A stretch of DNA of 64,000 nt from CAWIUB01 sp963839175 (GCA_963839175.1 CAWIUB010000002.1:1-64000), one strand, 5' to 3'. Positions 16,469-25,782 are shown, counted from the stretch's first letter. The notes: a model not told the origin generated them from the sequence alone. Program-made: numbers and translations.

Positions 16469-17592
16469 CCGGGGCCGCCGCCGACGTAGCGTCGGGCCAC
16501 CCGCGGGCCGATCCGGGTGACGATCTCGTAGTGGATCGTGCCGACTGCGTCGGCCCAGTCCTGGGCGAGGGGCTCGCCTGACGCGCCCGAGCCGAACAGC
16601 ACGGCGACATCCCCGGGTGCAACGCGCAGATCGCCCACGTCGACGACGAACTGGTCCATACAGACGCGTCCGCTCACCGTGCCGCGGACCCCGTTGATAG
16701 ACACCGGGCCCAGGTTGGTGGCCGCCCTCGGCACCCCGTCGGCGTAGCCCAGCGGGACCAGGGCAAGCGTTGTCTCGCGGTCGGTGGTGTAGGCGTGTCC
16801 GTAGGAGACGCCCTCGCCGGCCCGCACTCGTTTGACGTTGGCGATCTGCGCGCGCACCGTCATGGCCGGCGTCAGCCCGAAGTCGCCGCGCTGCGGCACC
16901 GGAGACAACCCGTACACGGCCACCCCGGGCCGGACCAGGTCGAAATGCGTCGTGGGCAGGGTCAGCGTGGCGGCGGAGTTGGCCAGATGCCGCAGCTGCG
17001 GGGTGATCCCGGCCCGCTGCGCCTCGTCCAGCGCGTCGGTAAACGCGGCGATCTGCCGCGCGATGGTCGGATGCCCGGGCTCGTCGGCGTAGACGAAGTG
17101 GCTCCAGATGCCGACGATCTCGATGGCCCCTTCCGCCTGTGCCTTGGCCGCATGGGCGAGCACGTCGGGCCAGTCGGCGGAGTAGACGCCGTTGCGGGAC
17201 AGCCCGGTGTCGATCTTCAGGTGGACCCGGGCGGCTCGGCCCGCCTCCCGGGCGGCGGCGACGATCACGTCGAGCTGCCACTGGCCGCTGACGCTCAGGT
17301 CGATGTCCACCGACAGCGCGCGCCGGATCACCTCGTCCTCACCCGGCGTCCAGAGCCAGGCGAGGATCGGCGCGGTGATCCCGTCCGCGCGCAGGGCGAG
17401 CGCCTCCTCGACGATCGCCACCCCGAGCCAGCTCGCGCCGCCGTCGAGCGCGGCGCGCGCCGACGGCAGCAGGCCGTGACCGTACCCGTCGGCCTTGACG
17501 ACGGCCATCACCTGCGCGCGCGTGCCGGCCTCGAGTGTGGCGACATTGCCCCGGATGGCGGCGAGGTCGACGACGGCTTCGGTGCGCGGCAC
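16465..17592 (-). CDS. alr: Alanine racemase
   Basis: The 375-residue PLP enzyme makes D-alanine for peptidoglycan. The PLP lysine is Lys33 in VVKADGYGHG and the second catalytic base is the Tyr in GEGVSYGHAYTT. DTGLSRNGV and RVCMDQFVVDVG are also family motifs. The start codon is GTG. It is the first gene of the alr-hydrolase-tsaE-tsaB-rimI-tsaD run. Confidence 0.97.
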   Translation of the reverse strand: MPRTEAVVDLAAIRGNVATLEAGTRAQVMAVVKADGYGHGLLPSARAALDGGASWLGVAIVEEALALRADGITAPILAWLWTPGEDEVIRRALSVDIDLSVSGQWQLDVIVAAAREAGRAARVHLKIDTGLSRNGVYSADWPDVLAHAAKAQAEGAIEIVGIWSHFVYADEPGHPTIARQIAAFTDALDEAQRAGITPQLRHLANSAATLTLPTTHFDLVRPGVAVYGLSPVPQRGDFGLTPAMTVRAQIANVKRVRAGEGVSYGHAYTTDRETTLALVPLGYADGVPRAATNLGPVSINGVRGTVSGRVCMDQFVVDVGDLRVAPGDVAVLFGSGASGEPLAQDWADAVGTIHYEIVTRIGPRVARRYVGGGPG

Positions 17593-17674
17593 CCGTTCAG
17601 TCTGTCAAACCGGGCCGACCCGCGCGGCGCACCGCGCAGCCGCGAGCCCGCGGGTGGCGCGGCATAGTGATCGC

Positions 17675-18233
17675 GTGACGAGTACCGATCATCTCAGCAT
17701 GCTGCGGTCCGGTGAGGCGGCGGGCCGGGTGACGAACGTCGAGCTGTTCTTCGACTTGGTGTACGTCTTCGCGGTAACCGCAGCTTTCGCACCTGCTGGT
17801 GCACAACACCAGCGTCGACGGCGCGGTGCAGGCCGCGGTGCTGCTCGCGATGGTCTGGCAGGTCTGGGTCTACACGACATGGGCGACGAACTACCTCGAT
17901 CCGCGCCGGCAGTCGGTCCGGGCCATGTTGCTCGTGCTGATGCTCGGCAGCTTGGTGCTCGCCTCGGCCCTGCCCAGGGCATTCGAGGACCGAGGGTTGT
18001 TGGTCGCCACGATGTACGCCGCGATGCAGGTGGGCCGCTGCGTGTTCGTCATCGTCGCGCTGCGCGGCGAACGACTGCAGCTGGCGTTCGTCCGAATCCT
18101 CGGCTGGTCGGTCGGCGTGCTGGCCGGGTTACTGGCCGTCGCGCCACACGTTTCGGCGCTGACCCTGGCGATCGCGGTGCTCGCTGTGGTCGTCGGTGTC
18201 GCTGTGTCCGACCGCATAGTGCACCCTGCATGA
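17675..18233 (+). pseudogene. Frameshifted and truncated LtrA-like membrane protein
   Basis: The N-terminal piece from GTG 17675 reads VTNVELFFDLVYVFAVT, the start of low-temperature-requirement A proteins. A one-base insertion near 17780 then breaks the frame; dropping it restores QLSHLLVHNTSVDG. The second piece encodes several membrane helices (AAVLLAMVWQVWVYTTWATN, RCVFVIVALRGERL) and stops at 18233 after about 185 residues, roughly half the normal length. Both defects suggest a true relic. Confidence 0.85.
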
Positions 18234-18275
18234 CGCTAGCCGGGCCCGCGGTAAGACCGCTAGACGTGTGCCGAA

Positions 18276-18297
18276 ACTGTCAGTATCGTGTGACAGT
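18276..18297 (+). promoter_or_regulatory. Putative autoregulatory operator of the 18.3-kb toxin-antitoxin-like pair
   Basis: ACTGTCA (18276-18282) and TGACAGT (18291-18297) form a perfect 7-bp dyad around 8 nt. It ends 9 nt before the ATG at 18307, so a bound repressor would cover the promoter. A -10-like CAGTAT at 18294-18299 would give a leaderless mRNA starting at the ATG. The link to the encoded ribbon-helix-helix protein is inferred. Confidence 0.55.
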
Positions 18298-18306
18298 ATC
18301 TAGGGC

Positions 18307-18543
18307 ATGAGGGTGAGGTTCGCGCAGTCGGCACGTCGACACCGGGTCGGCACGGCACGCGTCTACGCGGTGATGCGCAGCAGCGTCGGGACACCGACAA
18401 CCGCCAGCAACGGTGAGCCTGCGGTGGAGTGGGTAGGTCCCGACAACCGCGGCATCGAGCTGCACGTCATCGCGCTGGCGCTGCCGGGCCAGTTGCTCGT
18501 GATCCACGCCATGCCTACGCACTACCGAGGGAGCACACCATGA
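18307..18543 (+). CDS. Small protein, probable toxin of a toxin-antitoxin pair
   Basis: A 78-residue basic protein (MRVRFAQSARRHRVG..., VEWVGPDNRGIELHVIAL, LLVIHAMPTHYR). The beta-rich layout and coupling to a ribbon-helix-helix gene by a 4-nt ATGA overlap suggest a toxin; I do not recognise a named family with certainty. It is preceded by a perfect dyad operator. Confidence 0.65.
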   Translation: MRVRFAQSARRHRVGTARVYAVMRSSVGTPTTASNGEPAVEWVGPDNRGIELHVIALALPGQLLVIHAMPTHYRGSTP

Positions 18544-18899
18544 CCGCCAAGCGCGCGCGCAAGCCTGCCACGATCCGGCTGCGGTTCGCCGACGGCACCG
18601 TGGCCGACGCCGAAGTCGAGACTGGCTTCGTCGACCTCGACGCCGAGGTGGTACTGGACGCGCGGGGCGAGCGCATCAATCAGGCGTACGTCGATCGGGT
18701 GATCGGCGAGCTGACCGCGCGGCGGGAACGACCCGGTCGACCGTCGCTGTCGGGTGAGGTTGGGCCGTCGGCGCACGTGTCGGTGCGGGTGCCGGATACT
18801 CTGGCGAAGTCGTTGGATGAGCTGAGTGCTGCGCGTGGTGTGTCGCGCTCGACGTTGGTGCGCGATGTGCTCGCCGAGTACGTGCGGCAGGTGTCGTGA
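18540..18899 (+). CDS. Ribbon-helix-helix (CopG-like) protein, probable antitoxin
   Basis: The 119-residue protein has an N-terminal beta-rich part (TIRLRFADGTVADAEVE) and a C-terminal ribbon-helix-helix: HVSVRVPDTLAKSLDELSAA and RGVSRSTLVRDVLAEYVRQ. The DNA-binding fold at the C-terminus and the overlap with the preceding small gene support an antitoxin/autorepressor role. Confidence 0.7.
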   Translation: MTAKRARKPATIRLRFADGTVADAEVETGFVDLDAEVVLDARGERINQAYVDRVIGELTARRERPGRPSLSGEVGPSAHVSVRVPDTLAKSLDELSAARGVSRSTLVRDVLAEYVRQVS

Positions 18900-18926
18900 T
18901 GGAACGGCGGGGTCTGGTGACCGACC

Positions 18927-20354
18927 TCACCCGGTGAGGACCGCGGCGATCGCGGGGCGCAGCGCCGCCAGGACGTCGGCGGAGGTGGGGGGTCCGCCGG
19001 TTGCCGCGAGCTGGCCCGCCACGCCGTGGACGTACGCGCCGACGCCGGCGGCGAGCAGCGCCGGCAGGCCGCTGGCCAGCAGCGAGCCGATCAGCCCGCT
19101 CAGCACGTCGCCCGTGCCGGCGGTGCCCAGCCACGGGGTCCCGGTCGGGTTGACGTACGCGTTTCCGCCCGGGTCGGCGACCACCGTCGCGTTGCCTTTG
19201 AGCAGCACGGTCGCGCCGAGGTCGTCCGCGGCCCGCCGCGCCGCCGCGATCCGATCGACGCCGGGTTCGCCTGCCAGGCGGGCGAATTCTCGATCGTGCG
19301 GGGTCAGCACGGTGGGCGCGTGCCGATCCCGGACCAGGCCCGGCGCCCCCGCGACAAGGGTGATCGCGTCAGCGTCGACGATCACCGGCAGCTCGGTGCG
19401 CAGCACGTCGGCAAGCAGGCTCATCGCCGCCTCGTCCGTCCCTAGCCCGGGGCCGACGACCCAGGCCTGGACCTGGACCTCATGCGGACGCGAGTCGGGG
19501 TGCGCGACCACCTCGGGGTAGCGGGCCCGTACGACGTCCGGCGCCAAGCCCAGGTAGCGCACCATCCCCGCACCGCCGTGCAGCGCCGCTCCGGTGGCCA
19601 GCACGCCCGCCCCGGGGTACTGCGGGGAGCCGGCCACCACGCCCACCACGCCACGGGTGTACTTGTCGTCGGACGTTCCGGGCTCGGGCAGGCTCGCCGC
19701 CACGTCCGGCTCCTCGAGCACCCAGATCCGGGCCGGCGGCAGCACCGGCCCGAGGCCGATGTCGACCAGCCGCACCTCGCCGGCTAACTCCGCGCCCGGC
19801 CCGCTGACCAGCCCGGCCTTGAGCGCCCCGAAGGTGACGGTCACGTCGGCGCGCACCGCGTGCTCGCCGGCCCAGCCGCTATCGGCGTCCACGCCGGACG
19901 GCAGGTCGACGGCGACGGTGCGCACCGCACGGGCGGCGGTGGCAGCGGCGATCGCGGGCTCGCGCAGATCGCCGTGTCCGCCGATACCGAGGATGCCGTC
20001 GAGGATCAGGTCAGCCTGGCCGATCTGCTCGCCGTCGACCACTTTCGTCGTCTGGCCTCCCGCGCGGTACAGGGCGTCGACGCCCCCGCGATGCGCCCGC
20101 TCGGGATCGAGCAGGACGGCGCTGACCCGGGCGCCCCGCCGGGCCAGCAGGGCGCCCGCGTGCAACGCGTCCCCGCCGTTGGACCCGCTGCCGGCCAGCA
20201 CCGTCACGTCCGCGCCGTACACCCGGCCGAGCAGCCGGGCGCAGTGCGCGGCCAGCCCGTGCGCGGCGCGCTGCATCAGAGCACCGGGAGGAACCCGTCT
20301 CATCAGCTCCTCTTCGGCCGCCCGGACGTCGCGGACGGTGAACACCCCGTGCAT
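18927..20354 (-). CDS. nnr: Bifunctional NAD(P)H-hydrate epimerase and ADP-dependent NAD(P)H-hydrate dehydratase
   Basis: The 475-residue protein repairs hydrated NAD(P)H. The N-terminal YjeF/NnrE domain (about 1-215) has LAGSGSNGGDALHAG and VAVDLPSGVDADSG. The C-terminal NnrD ribokinase-like domain has VVGPGLGTDEAAM, LTPHDREFARLAG, LLKGNATVV and the catalytic GTAGTGDVLSGLIGSLLA. acpS lies 3 nt upstream, the common actinobacterial arrangement. Confidence 0.96.
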   Translation of the reverse strand: MHGVFTVRDVRAAEEELMRRVPPGALMQRAAHGLAAHCARLLGRVYGADVTVLAGSGSNGGDALHAGALLARRGARVSAVLLDPERAHRGGVDALYRAGGQTTKVVDGEQIGQADLILDGILGIGGHGDLREPAIAAATAARAVRTVAVDLPSGVDADSGWAGEHAVRADVTVTFGALKAGLVSGPGAELAGEVRLVDIGLGPVLPPARIWVLEEPDVAASLPEPGTSDDKYTRGVVGVVAGSPQYPGAGVLATGAALHGGAGMVRYLGLAPDVVRARYPEVVAHPDSRPHEVQVQAWVVGPGLGTDEAAMSLLADVLRTELPVIVDADAITLVAGAPGLVRDRHAPTVLTPHDREFARLAGEPGVDRIAAARRAADDLGATVLLKGNATVVADPGGNAYVNPTGTPWLGTAGTGDVLSGLIGSLLASGLPALLAAGVGAYVHGVAGQLAATGGPPTSADVLAALRPAIAAVLTG

Positions 20355-20357
20355 GCG

Positions 20358-20729
20358 TCACACACCTTCCGCGATAACCGTGGCCGACGCGATGCCGCCG
20401 TCGTGGGACAACGAGACGTGCCAGCGGGTGACGTTCAGTTCGGCCGCCCGCGCCGCCACCGTGCCGCGCACCGACAGATGCGGACGTCCGACGGCATCGG
20501 TGACCACCTCGGCGTCCGTCCAGAGCAGATCACCGGGGGCCCCCAGCGCCTTGGCGAGCGCCTCCTTGGCGGCAAACCGCGCCGCCAGCGACTCGGCGGT
20601 GCGCTCACCCCCCGAGCCGGTGCTGAGCTCGGCCGGGGTGAACAGCCGCTTGGCGAGCCGCGGGGTGCGCAGCAGCGCCTCGGCGAACCGCGATACCGGC
20701 ACGACGTCGATGCCGACCCCGACGATCAC
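20358..20729 (-). CDS. acpS: Holo-[acyl-carrier-protein] synthase
   Basis: The 123-residue enzyme transfers phosphopantetheine to acyl carrier proteins. It has VGIDVVPVSRFAEAL with the metal-binding Asp, RFAAKEALAKALG with the catalytic Glu/Lys, and WHVSLSHDGGIASA. The GTG at 20729 overlaps the reductase stop by 4 nt. Confidence 0.95.
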   Translation of the reverse strand: MIVGVGIDVVPVSRFAEALLRTPRLAKRLFTPAELSTGSGGERTAESLAARFAAKEALAKALGAPGDLLWTDAEVVTDAVGRPHLSVRGTVAARAAELNVTRWHVSLSHDGGIASATVIAEGV

Positions 20730-21736
20730 TTTTTCGGCGCGATGATCGTCTCGGTCGGCGCGTAGTCGGACAGGTGCCCGGGAAACGCCGACACGTCCGG
20801 GTTGAGGAACGCCGCCGCGTTGTTGACGGCGGTGGCGACCTCGCCGAACCCAGTGGCGATCAGCCGCACCTTGCCCGGGTACTCCACGATGTCGCCAGCC
20901 GCGTACACCCCCGGAACCGACGTCGCGCCCTTCGTGTCGACGGCGATGTGCCGCCTGCCGACGATCTGGATGCCCCACTCCAGCAGCGGACCCAGGTTCG
21001 CGGTGAAGCCCAGCGCCGCGATGAGCTTGCCGCAGGGCAGCTTGCGCACCTCGCCCGCGACGTCGACGTCGACCTCGAACAGCTCCGGCTCGCCGAGCGC
21101 CCCCTTGATCTGCGCGTCGGTCAGCATCACGACGGACGATTCCTTCACCAGGGTTACCGAGTGCGGGTGCGCCCGGAACTGGGCTCGGCGATGGACCAGG
21201 GTGACCGACTTGGCGATCGGTTCGAGCATCAGCGCCCAGTCCAGCGCGGAGTCGCCACCGCCGACGACGATCACGTCCAGGCCCTCATACGCCGACGGAT
21301 CAGGCACGAAGTGCACCACTCCGCGCCCGAGGAACTCCTCGCCCACCGGCAGTGGCCGCGGGGTGAACGTGCCGATACCGCCGGTGATGACGATCGCCCG
21401 GCATTCGATGCGGCTGCCGTTCGTCGTGGTGACGGCGAAGGTCCCATCGCTGCGCTCCAGGCCGACGGCCTGTTCGCCGAGCCGGTAGACGGGATCGAAC
21501 GGCGCCGCCTGGGCGACCAGCTGCTCGACCAGCTCACGTCCCCTGACCGCGGGAAAGCCGGCGACGTCGAAGATGGCCTTCTCCGGATACATCGCGGTGA
21601 TCTGGCCGCCTGGCTCCTCCAGCGAGTCGAGTACCGCCGTCTTGAGCGTCCGCACGCCCGCGTAGTACGCGCCGAACAAGCCCACGGGGCCCGCGCCGAC
21701 GATGAGCAGGTCCACGGACAGCGGGTCTGGCGTCAT
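20726..21736 (-). CDS. Ferredoxin--NADP+ reductase, thioredoxin-reductase-like type
   Basis: The 336-residue flavoprotein has two Rossmann motifs, IVGAGPVGLFGAYYAG for FAD and VVGGGDSALDWAL for NADPH, and PGVYAAGDIVEYPGK near the C-terminus. It lacks the CxxC redox pair of thioredoxin reductase, which points to the type-2 ferredoxin-NADP reductase group. The start is the ATG at 21736; acpS is coupled behind it. Confidence 0.9.
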   Translation of the reverse strand: MTPDPLSVDLLIVGAGPVGLFGAYYAGVRTLKTAVLDSLEEPGGQITAMYPEKAIFDVAGFPAVRGRELVEQLVAQAAPFDPVYRLGEQAVGLERSDGTFAVTTTNGSRIECRAIVITGGIGTFTPRPLPVGEEFLGRGVVHFVPDPSAYEGLDVIVVGGGDSALDWALMLEPIAKSVTLVHRRAQFRAHPHSVTLVKESSVVMLTDAQIKGALGEPELFEVDVDVAGEVRKLPCGKLIAALGFTANLGPLLEWGIQIVGRRHIAVDTKGATSVPGVYAAGDIVEYPGKVRLIATGFGEVATAVNNAAAFLNPDVSAFPGHLSDYAPTETIIAPKK

Positions 21737-21797
21737 GATCTCATCCTCGCGGATCGTCGGCGGCTGGCCAACCGAACGGGCAGGCTTTAATAGGCCG

Positions 21798-24171
21798 GTG
21801 GCGAAGAGCGGGGCCCATCGGTCGATGCTTCGGTCCTGGCTGGAGACGTTGCCACAGGCCGAGCTGGCGGCGGTCCTGGCCAGTCGGCGAGACGTCCTCA
21901 CCGCGCCGACGCCCCGAGATATCAGCGAACTAGCCGACCGGCTGCAGCACACGAACTCGGTCGCGAACGCCGTGCGGCAGCTGTCCGCGCCGAGTCTGCA
22001 GGCGATCGTCGCCCTGCTGGCGTTGGGTTCCGAACGCACAGCTCGAGGCGCTGATCGACTTCCTCGACGACCCGTCGGACGACCCGGCAAGGCACGAACA
22101 GGACGTCGCGGACGCGCTGGCCGACCTGCGGACCCGGGCGCTGGTGTGGCCCGGGCCGGACGGCCGGCTGCACCTGCCTGGCGCGCTGCGTCGCCTGCTT
22201 CCCGATCCGCTGGGTCTCGGGCCGGCCGCCCGGACCCTGCTCAGCGAACGGGGCACCGACGAGCTGCGGCGCATCCAGTCGCAACTGCGCCTGCCGCGCG
22301 CTCAGACGAAAAGCGCGATGGTGACCGGCATCGTCGCCTTCCTGAGCGACGCCCAGGCGGTCCGTGGTCTGGTAGCGACCCTTCCCGCCGCGACCCGCGA
22401 CATGCTCGCTCGCCGGGCCGAGATCGACGAGTCCGACGAACCGTTGTTCATCTCCGGGCCGCGTCGCGGCACCGCGGCAGAAGGACCCGCCCTGGAGCGT
22501 GGCCTGCTCGTGATGCAGAACTGGGCGCCGACGCGGATGCCCGCCGAGGTCGCCCGGGCCCTGCGCGGCCCGGACTACCGGGCGCCGTTCCAGCCCCGTC
22601 CACCTGCCGTCGAGCTGCGCGATATCGGCGCGCAGCTCGTCGAGTCCGAAGCGGCCACGGCTGCCATCCAGTTCGTCGAACACGCCACCGCGATCCTCGA
22701 CCTCGTCGCTCGTCAGCCTGCTCCCTGCCTGAAGTCCGGTGGGCTGGGCGGCCGTGAGATCTCCCGGCTGGGCAAGCTCGCGGGCGTCGGCGACGACACG
22801 GTGCGGCTCATCCTGGAGCTTGCCCAGGCCGCCGGCCTGTTGGCGATCGCGAACGGTCGCGTATCCGCCGCCACGTCGCACGCCGCGTGGCGCGACGCCG
22901 AACCAGCCCTCCGTCTCCAGCCGCTGCTGATCGCCTGGTGGCAGCTGGCCGCCACCCCGACGGTGACCCGCGACGAGGACGGCAAGCTGCTGCCTGCCCT
23001 CGTCCGGCGCCCGCCCTGCGACGGATGCCTGGCGGGACGGCACACGCTGGTGTCCGGGCTCGTCGACCTCCCGCCAGGTAGGGCATTGCCTGATGCCGAG
23101 GCGGCCGTCGCCTGCGCCGCCTGGCATCGTCCCTTCATCCACGTGCCCTCCGCCGGGAAGGGGCAGCCCCCGCACGCTTGGCAGGAAGCCATCGTGCTGG
23201 GGGTCATCGCCCGGTCTGCGGCCAGCAGCCTGGCCCGCGCGCTGCGCACCGATGCTCCCGAGTCGGTGGATGGTGCCGTGCACGCGCTGCTCCCAGCATC
23301 GGCGCAGTCGGCGATATTCGGCTCTGATCTGACGGTGGTGGTCAGCGGCTCGCCGGCTGCCCGAATGCGCACACTGCTCGACGCCTGCGCCGAACGAGAG
23401 GCCCGAAGCGCGGCCTCGGTCTGGCGGTTCACCCCGGCGAGCGTGCGACGGGCAATGGACGAAGGCCTGACCGCCGCCGACCTCGAACGGCGGCTGGCCG
23501 AGCTCGCGACCGGTCCGTTGCCCCAACCGCTGCGCTACCTGCTCGGCGACGTAGCCCGCCGGCATGGGCACCTGCGGGTGAGCACTGCCTCGTCCTGCAT
23601 CCAGTCCGACGACGAGGCGCTGCTGGCCGAGGTAGCGGCGAATCGCAAACTGGCCAAGCTGAACCCACGACTGATTGCGCCGACGGTGCTGGCCACCAGC
23701 GCCCCGGTGCGGCAGGCGCTCGCCGTGCTGCGCGAATCCGGCTACCTGCCGGTGAGCGAGGACCCGTCCGGTGCGATACGACTCGAGCCTGGCGGCGACC
23801 CGGCACCAGCCGGTGCGGCTCGCCCGACCGTCCCAGTACGTCGAACGCAACAATTCGCCGACCCGGACGAGGTGGCGGCCAGGCTGCTCCAGGCGGGACC
23901 GTCAGCTGCCGCCGCGGAACGCACGGTGACCGAGAAGCGCGTTGCGGAATGGGCGAATTCCCTGGACGACGCGGAGATTCGGCAACTGGCCCACGCCATC
24001 GACCACGACCAGCCAGTGCAGATCGAGTACGTGTCAACCGGCGGAGGGTGGACGTCGCGGGTGGTGAGCCAGCTGGAGTTCACGCCGCCGTATCTCGCCG
24101 CCTGGTGCCACCTACGCGACGGCGAGCGGGTCTTCACCCTCTCGCGGATCCAGTCCGTCAGCGCCGTCTGA
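21798..24171 (+). pseudogene. Helicase-associated (XPB/Ssl2 N-terminal-like, WYL-type C-terminus) protein with one frameshift
   Basis: The first 77 codons from GTG 21798 read SWLETLPQAELAAVLASRRD and LSAPSLQAIVALLALG; the remaining 710 codons are in the next frame from PNAQLEALIDFL. Removing one T at 22028-22029 joins them as ALG-PNAQ. The large part contains a Helicase_C_3-like region (SCIQSDDEALLAEVAANRKL) and ends with a WYL-like beta domain (QPVQIEYVSTGGGWTSRVV). The family is conserved in actinobacteria but of unknown function. Everything except the single base looks intact, so a sequence error is possible. Confidence 0.8.
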
Positions 24172-24172
24172 G

Positions 24173-24209
24173 TGCATCAGGGCATCAGGGCATGTGATGC
24201 TATGATGCA
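24173..24209 (+). promoter_or_regulatory. Nested dyad operator and -10 element of vapBC
   Basis: Four half-sites are arranged symmetrically about position 24191: TGCATCA (24173-24179), GCATCA (24182-24187), TGATGC (24195-24200) and TGATGCA (24203-24209). A near-consensus -10 hexamer TATGAT (24201-24206) lies within the right half and would start transcription at the antitoxin ATG at 24213, giving a leaderless mRNA. Such a layout fits autorepression by the VapB dimer pair. Confidence 0.75.
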
Positions 24210-24212
24210 CCC

Positions 24213-24467
24213 ATGCGGACGACCATCACGCTGGACCCCGATGTCGAGGTCCTCGTTCGCCGGGCAATGAGCGAGCGAGGACTGTCGTTCAAGGACGCGG
24301 TCAACGATGCGCTGCGATCGGCGCTCACGTCGGATCGAAAGCGGCGGCCGGCTCGTACCCGCAGCTATGCAATGGGCGAGGCAAGGTTTCCGATTGAGCA
24401 CGCGTTGCGCATCGCGGGTGAGCTGGAGGACGAAGAGATCCTGCGAAAGATGCAGCTCGGCAAATGA
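24213..24467 (+). CDS. vapB: VapB-type antitoxin, ribbon-helix-helix
   Basis: The 84-residue protein starts MRTTITLDPDVEVLVRRAM and continues RGLSFKDAVNDALRSAL, a ribbon-helix-helix DNA-binding unit. The C-terminal part (FPIEHALRIAGELEDEEIL) would wrap the toxin. Its stop overlaps the toxin ATG by 4 nt and a nested dyad operator lies immediately upstream. Confidence 0.88.
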   Translation: MRTTITLDPDVEVLVRRAMSERGLSFKDAVNDALRSALTSDRKRRPARTRSYAMGEARFPIEHALRIAGELEDEEILRKMQLGK

Positions 24468-24886
24468 AGCTGGTCGACGCCAACGTCCTGATCTATTCGG
24501 TCAACTCGAGCGCTAAACCGCACGAGGCGACACGCCGGTGGCTCGACAACAGTCTGGCCGGGAACGAGACGGTTGCGTTCTGCTGGGTTGTGCTGCTCGC
24601 GTTCTTGCGACTGACGACCAACAGACCCTCCTTCCCTGCGGCATTACCCGTTGGCGTGGCATGCGATCAGGTCGAGGATTGGCTGACCCGACCGGCTGCC
24701 GTGGTCGTAGAACCGACGACCCGGCATGCGTCGATCCTGTGCGGTCTGCTCGATCAATCCGGCACGGCGGGCAACCTCACGACAGACGCGCACATTGCGG
24801 CGCTCGCCATCGAGCACGCCGCCGAGGTCGTCACGTTCGATCGCGATTTCGCTCGCTTCGGGGTTCGCCACATGCGGCCCGCGTAG
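24464..24886 (+). CDS. vapC: VapC-type PIN-domain ribonuclease toxin
   Basis: The 140-residue PIN protein has all expected acidic positions visible: Asp5 in MKLVDANVLIYSVN, Asp in GNLTTDAHIAALAIEH and Asp in VVTFDRDFARF. The VVLLAFLRLTTN segment is typical of this subgroup. It should cleave RNA and be neutralised by the coupled antitoxin. Unlike the PIN gene at 6.1 kb, its active site looks intact. Confidence 0.9.
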   Translation: MKLVDANVLIYSVNSSAKPHEATRRWLDNSLAGNETVAFCWVVLLAFLRLTTNRPSFPAALPVGVACDQVEDWLTRPAAVVVEPTTRHASILCGLLDQSGTAGNLTTDAHIAALAIEHAAEVVTFDRDFARFGVRHMRPA

Positions 24887-24906
24887 GCGGCCGCGGCTGA
24901 CCGATT

Positions 24907-24945
24907 GTGCAACTTTTGGCCGTGTGACGCCGCCAGAAGTTGCAC
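24907..24945. terminator. Convergent terminator hairpin
   Basis: GTGCAACTTTTGG (24907-24919) pairs with CCAGAAGTTGCAC (24933-24945) over 13 bp with one wobble and a 13-nt loop. It lies between the convergent vapC and membrane-protein genes. Confidence 0.75.
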
Positions 24946-25047
24946 GATCCGCTGCATGGGCACGTGGGCGACCCCCCGGGCGGGTGCGCATTGCGGTCGG
25001 GGGAAGGCGGATCAGAAACGTGGCCACATATCAGCGGGCCTGACCGC

Positions 25048-25710
25048 TCACGGACTTGCCGTTTGGGTCTGTGCCACGCTGCCGGACGCAGTGGCGGACT
25101 GGGGCGCAGCGGGTGAGGTCGCATCTGCGGACGGGCTGCTCGACGGCGCGGACGTCTCGGACGGACTGGCCGTGGTCGGTGCGACGGACGTTGCCGTGGA
25201 GGTCGCCGAGGACGAGTGCGTCGATGGCGACGTCGGCGTCGGCGTCGGCGTCGACGAAACCGTCTGGGCGGTGTGGGCCGGCTCGTTGCGCACGAGGGCG
25301 GTGACCGGGCGACCGGCGACCAGGCCCACCGTGGCCATGACGCCCAGCAGCACGGCGAAGACAGCGCCCGCAGCCGCGAGCATCCGCCACCCGCCGATCC
25401 GGCGCAGGAGGCCGACTCGGGGGGCACGCGCGGGCGCCGGTGCGGGCGCGCGGCGGCCATTTTGCAGCGTCGCTCGCATCCGATCACGGGTACGGGCGAT
25501 GGAGTGCGAGTAGAGCGTGTTGCCGACAACCGTCACGACGCTCGCGACGGCCGCCCCGATGAGCGTCCCGGCGACGCCGAGGTAGGACGCGGCGAGGGTG
25601 GCAGTCACCGCCGCCAGAGCGCTCGCGACGACCTGGGTGGCCGACAAATGCAGTCCTGGCGGCTCGTCCTCGGCGACTGGTGGCCGAGGCAGGGTCTCGG
25701 TGGAAGGCAT
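25048..25710 (-). CDS. Membrane protein with Thr/Ser/Pro-rich C-terminal tail
   Basis: The 220-residue protein has a short N-terminal region (EDEPPGLHLSATQV), a hydrophobic pair of segments around VVASALAAVTATLAASYLGV and LIGAAVASVVTVVGNTLYSH, a basic loop, and a third segment MLAAAGAVFAVLLGVMATVG. The last 75 residues are low-complexity Thr/Ser/Pro/Ala and probably lie outside the membrane. Similar N-terminal regions occur in other actinobacteria. The ATG at 25710 starts the conserved part. Function unknown. Confidence 0.75.
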   Translation of the reverse strand: MPSTETLPRPPVAEDEPPGLHLSATQVVASALAAVTATLAASYLGVAGTLIGAAVASVVTVVGNTLYSHSIARTRDRMRATLQNGRRAPAPAPARAPRVGLLRRIGGWRMLAAAGAVFAVLLGVMATVGLVAGRPVTALVRNEPAHTAQTVSSTPTPTPTSPSTHSSSATSTATSVAPTTASPSETSAPSSSPSADATSPAAPQSATASGSVAQTQTASP

Positions 25711-25782
25711 TGCAACTGATTCTCCCGGACCGGTCCGCCATCGCCGAAACCGGCTCACTGCCCTCACAGGCGACGGCGCCCC

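Noticed and set aside
21922..23853. 643-codon minus-strand open frame opposite the helicase-associated gene
   Set aside because: Shadow of a gene whose sense protein has recognisable domains.
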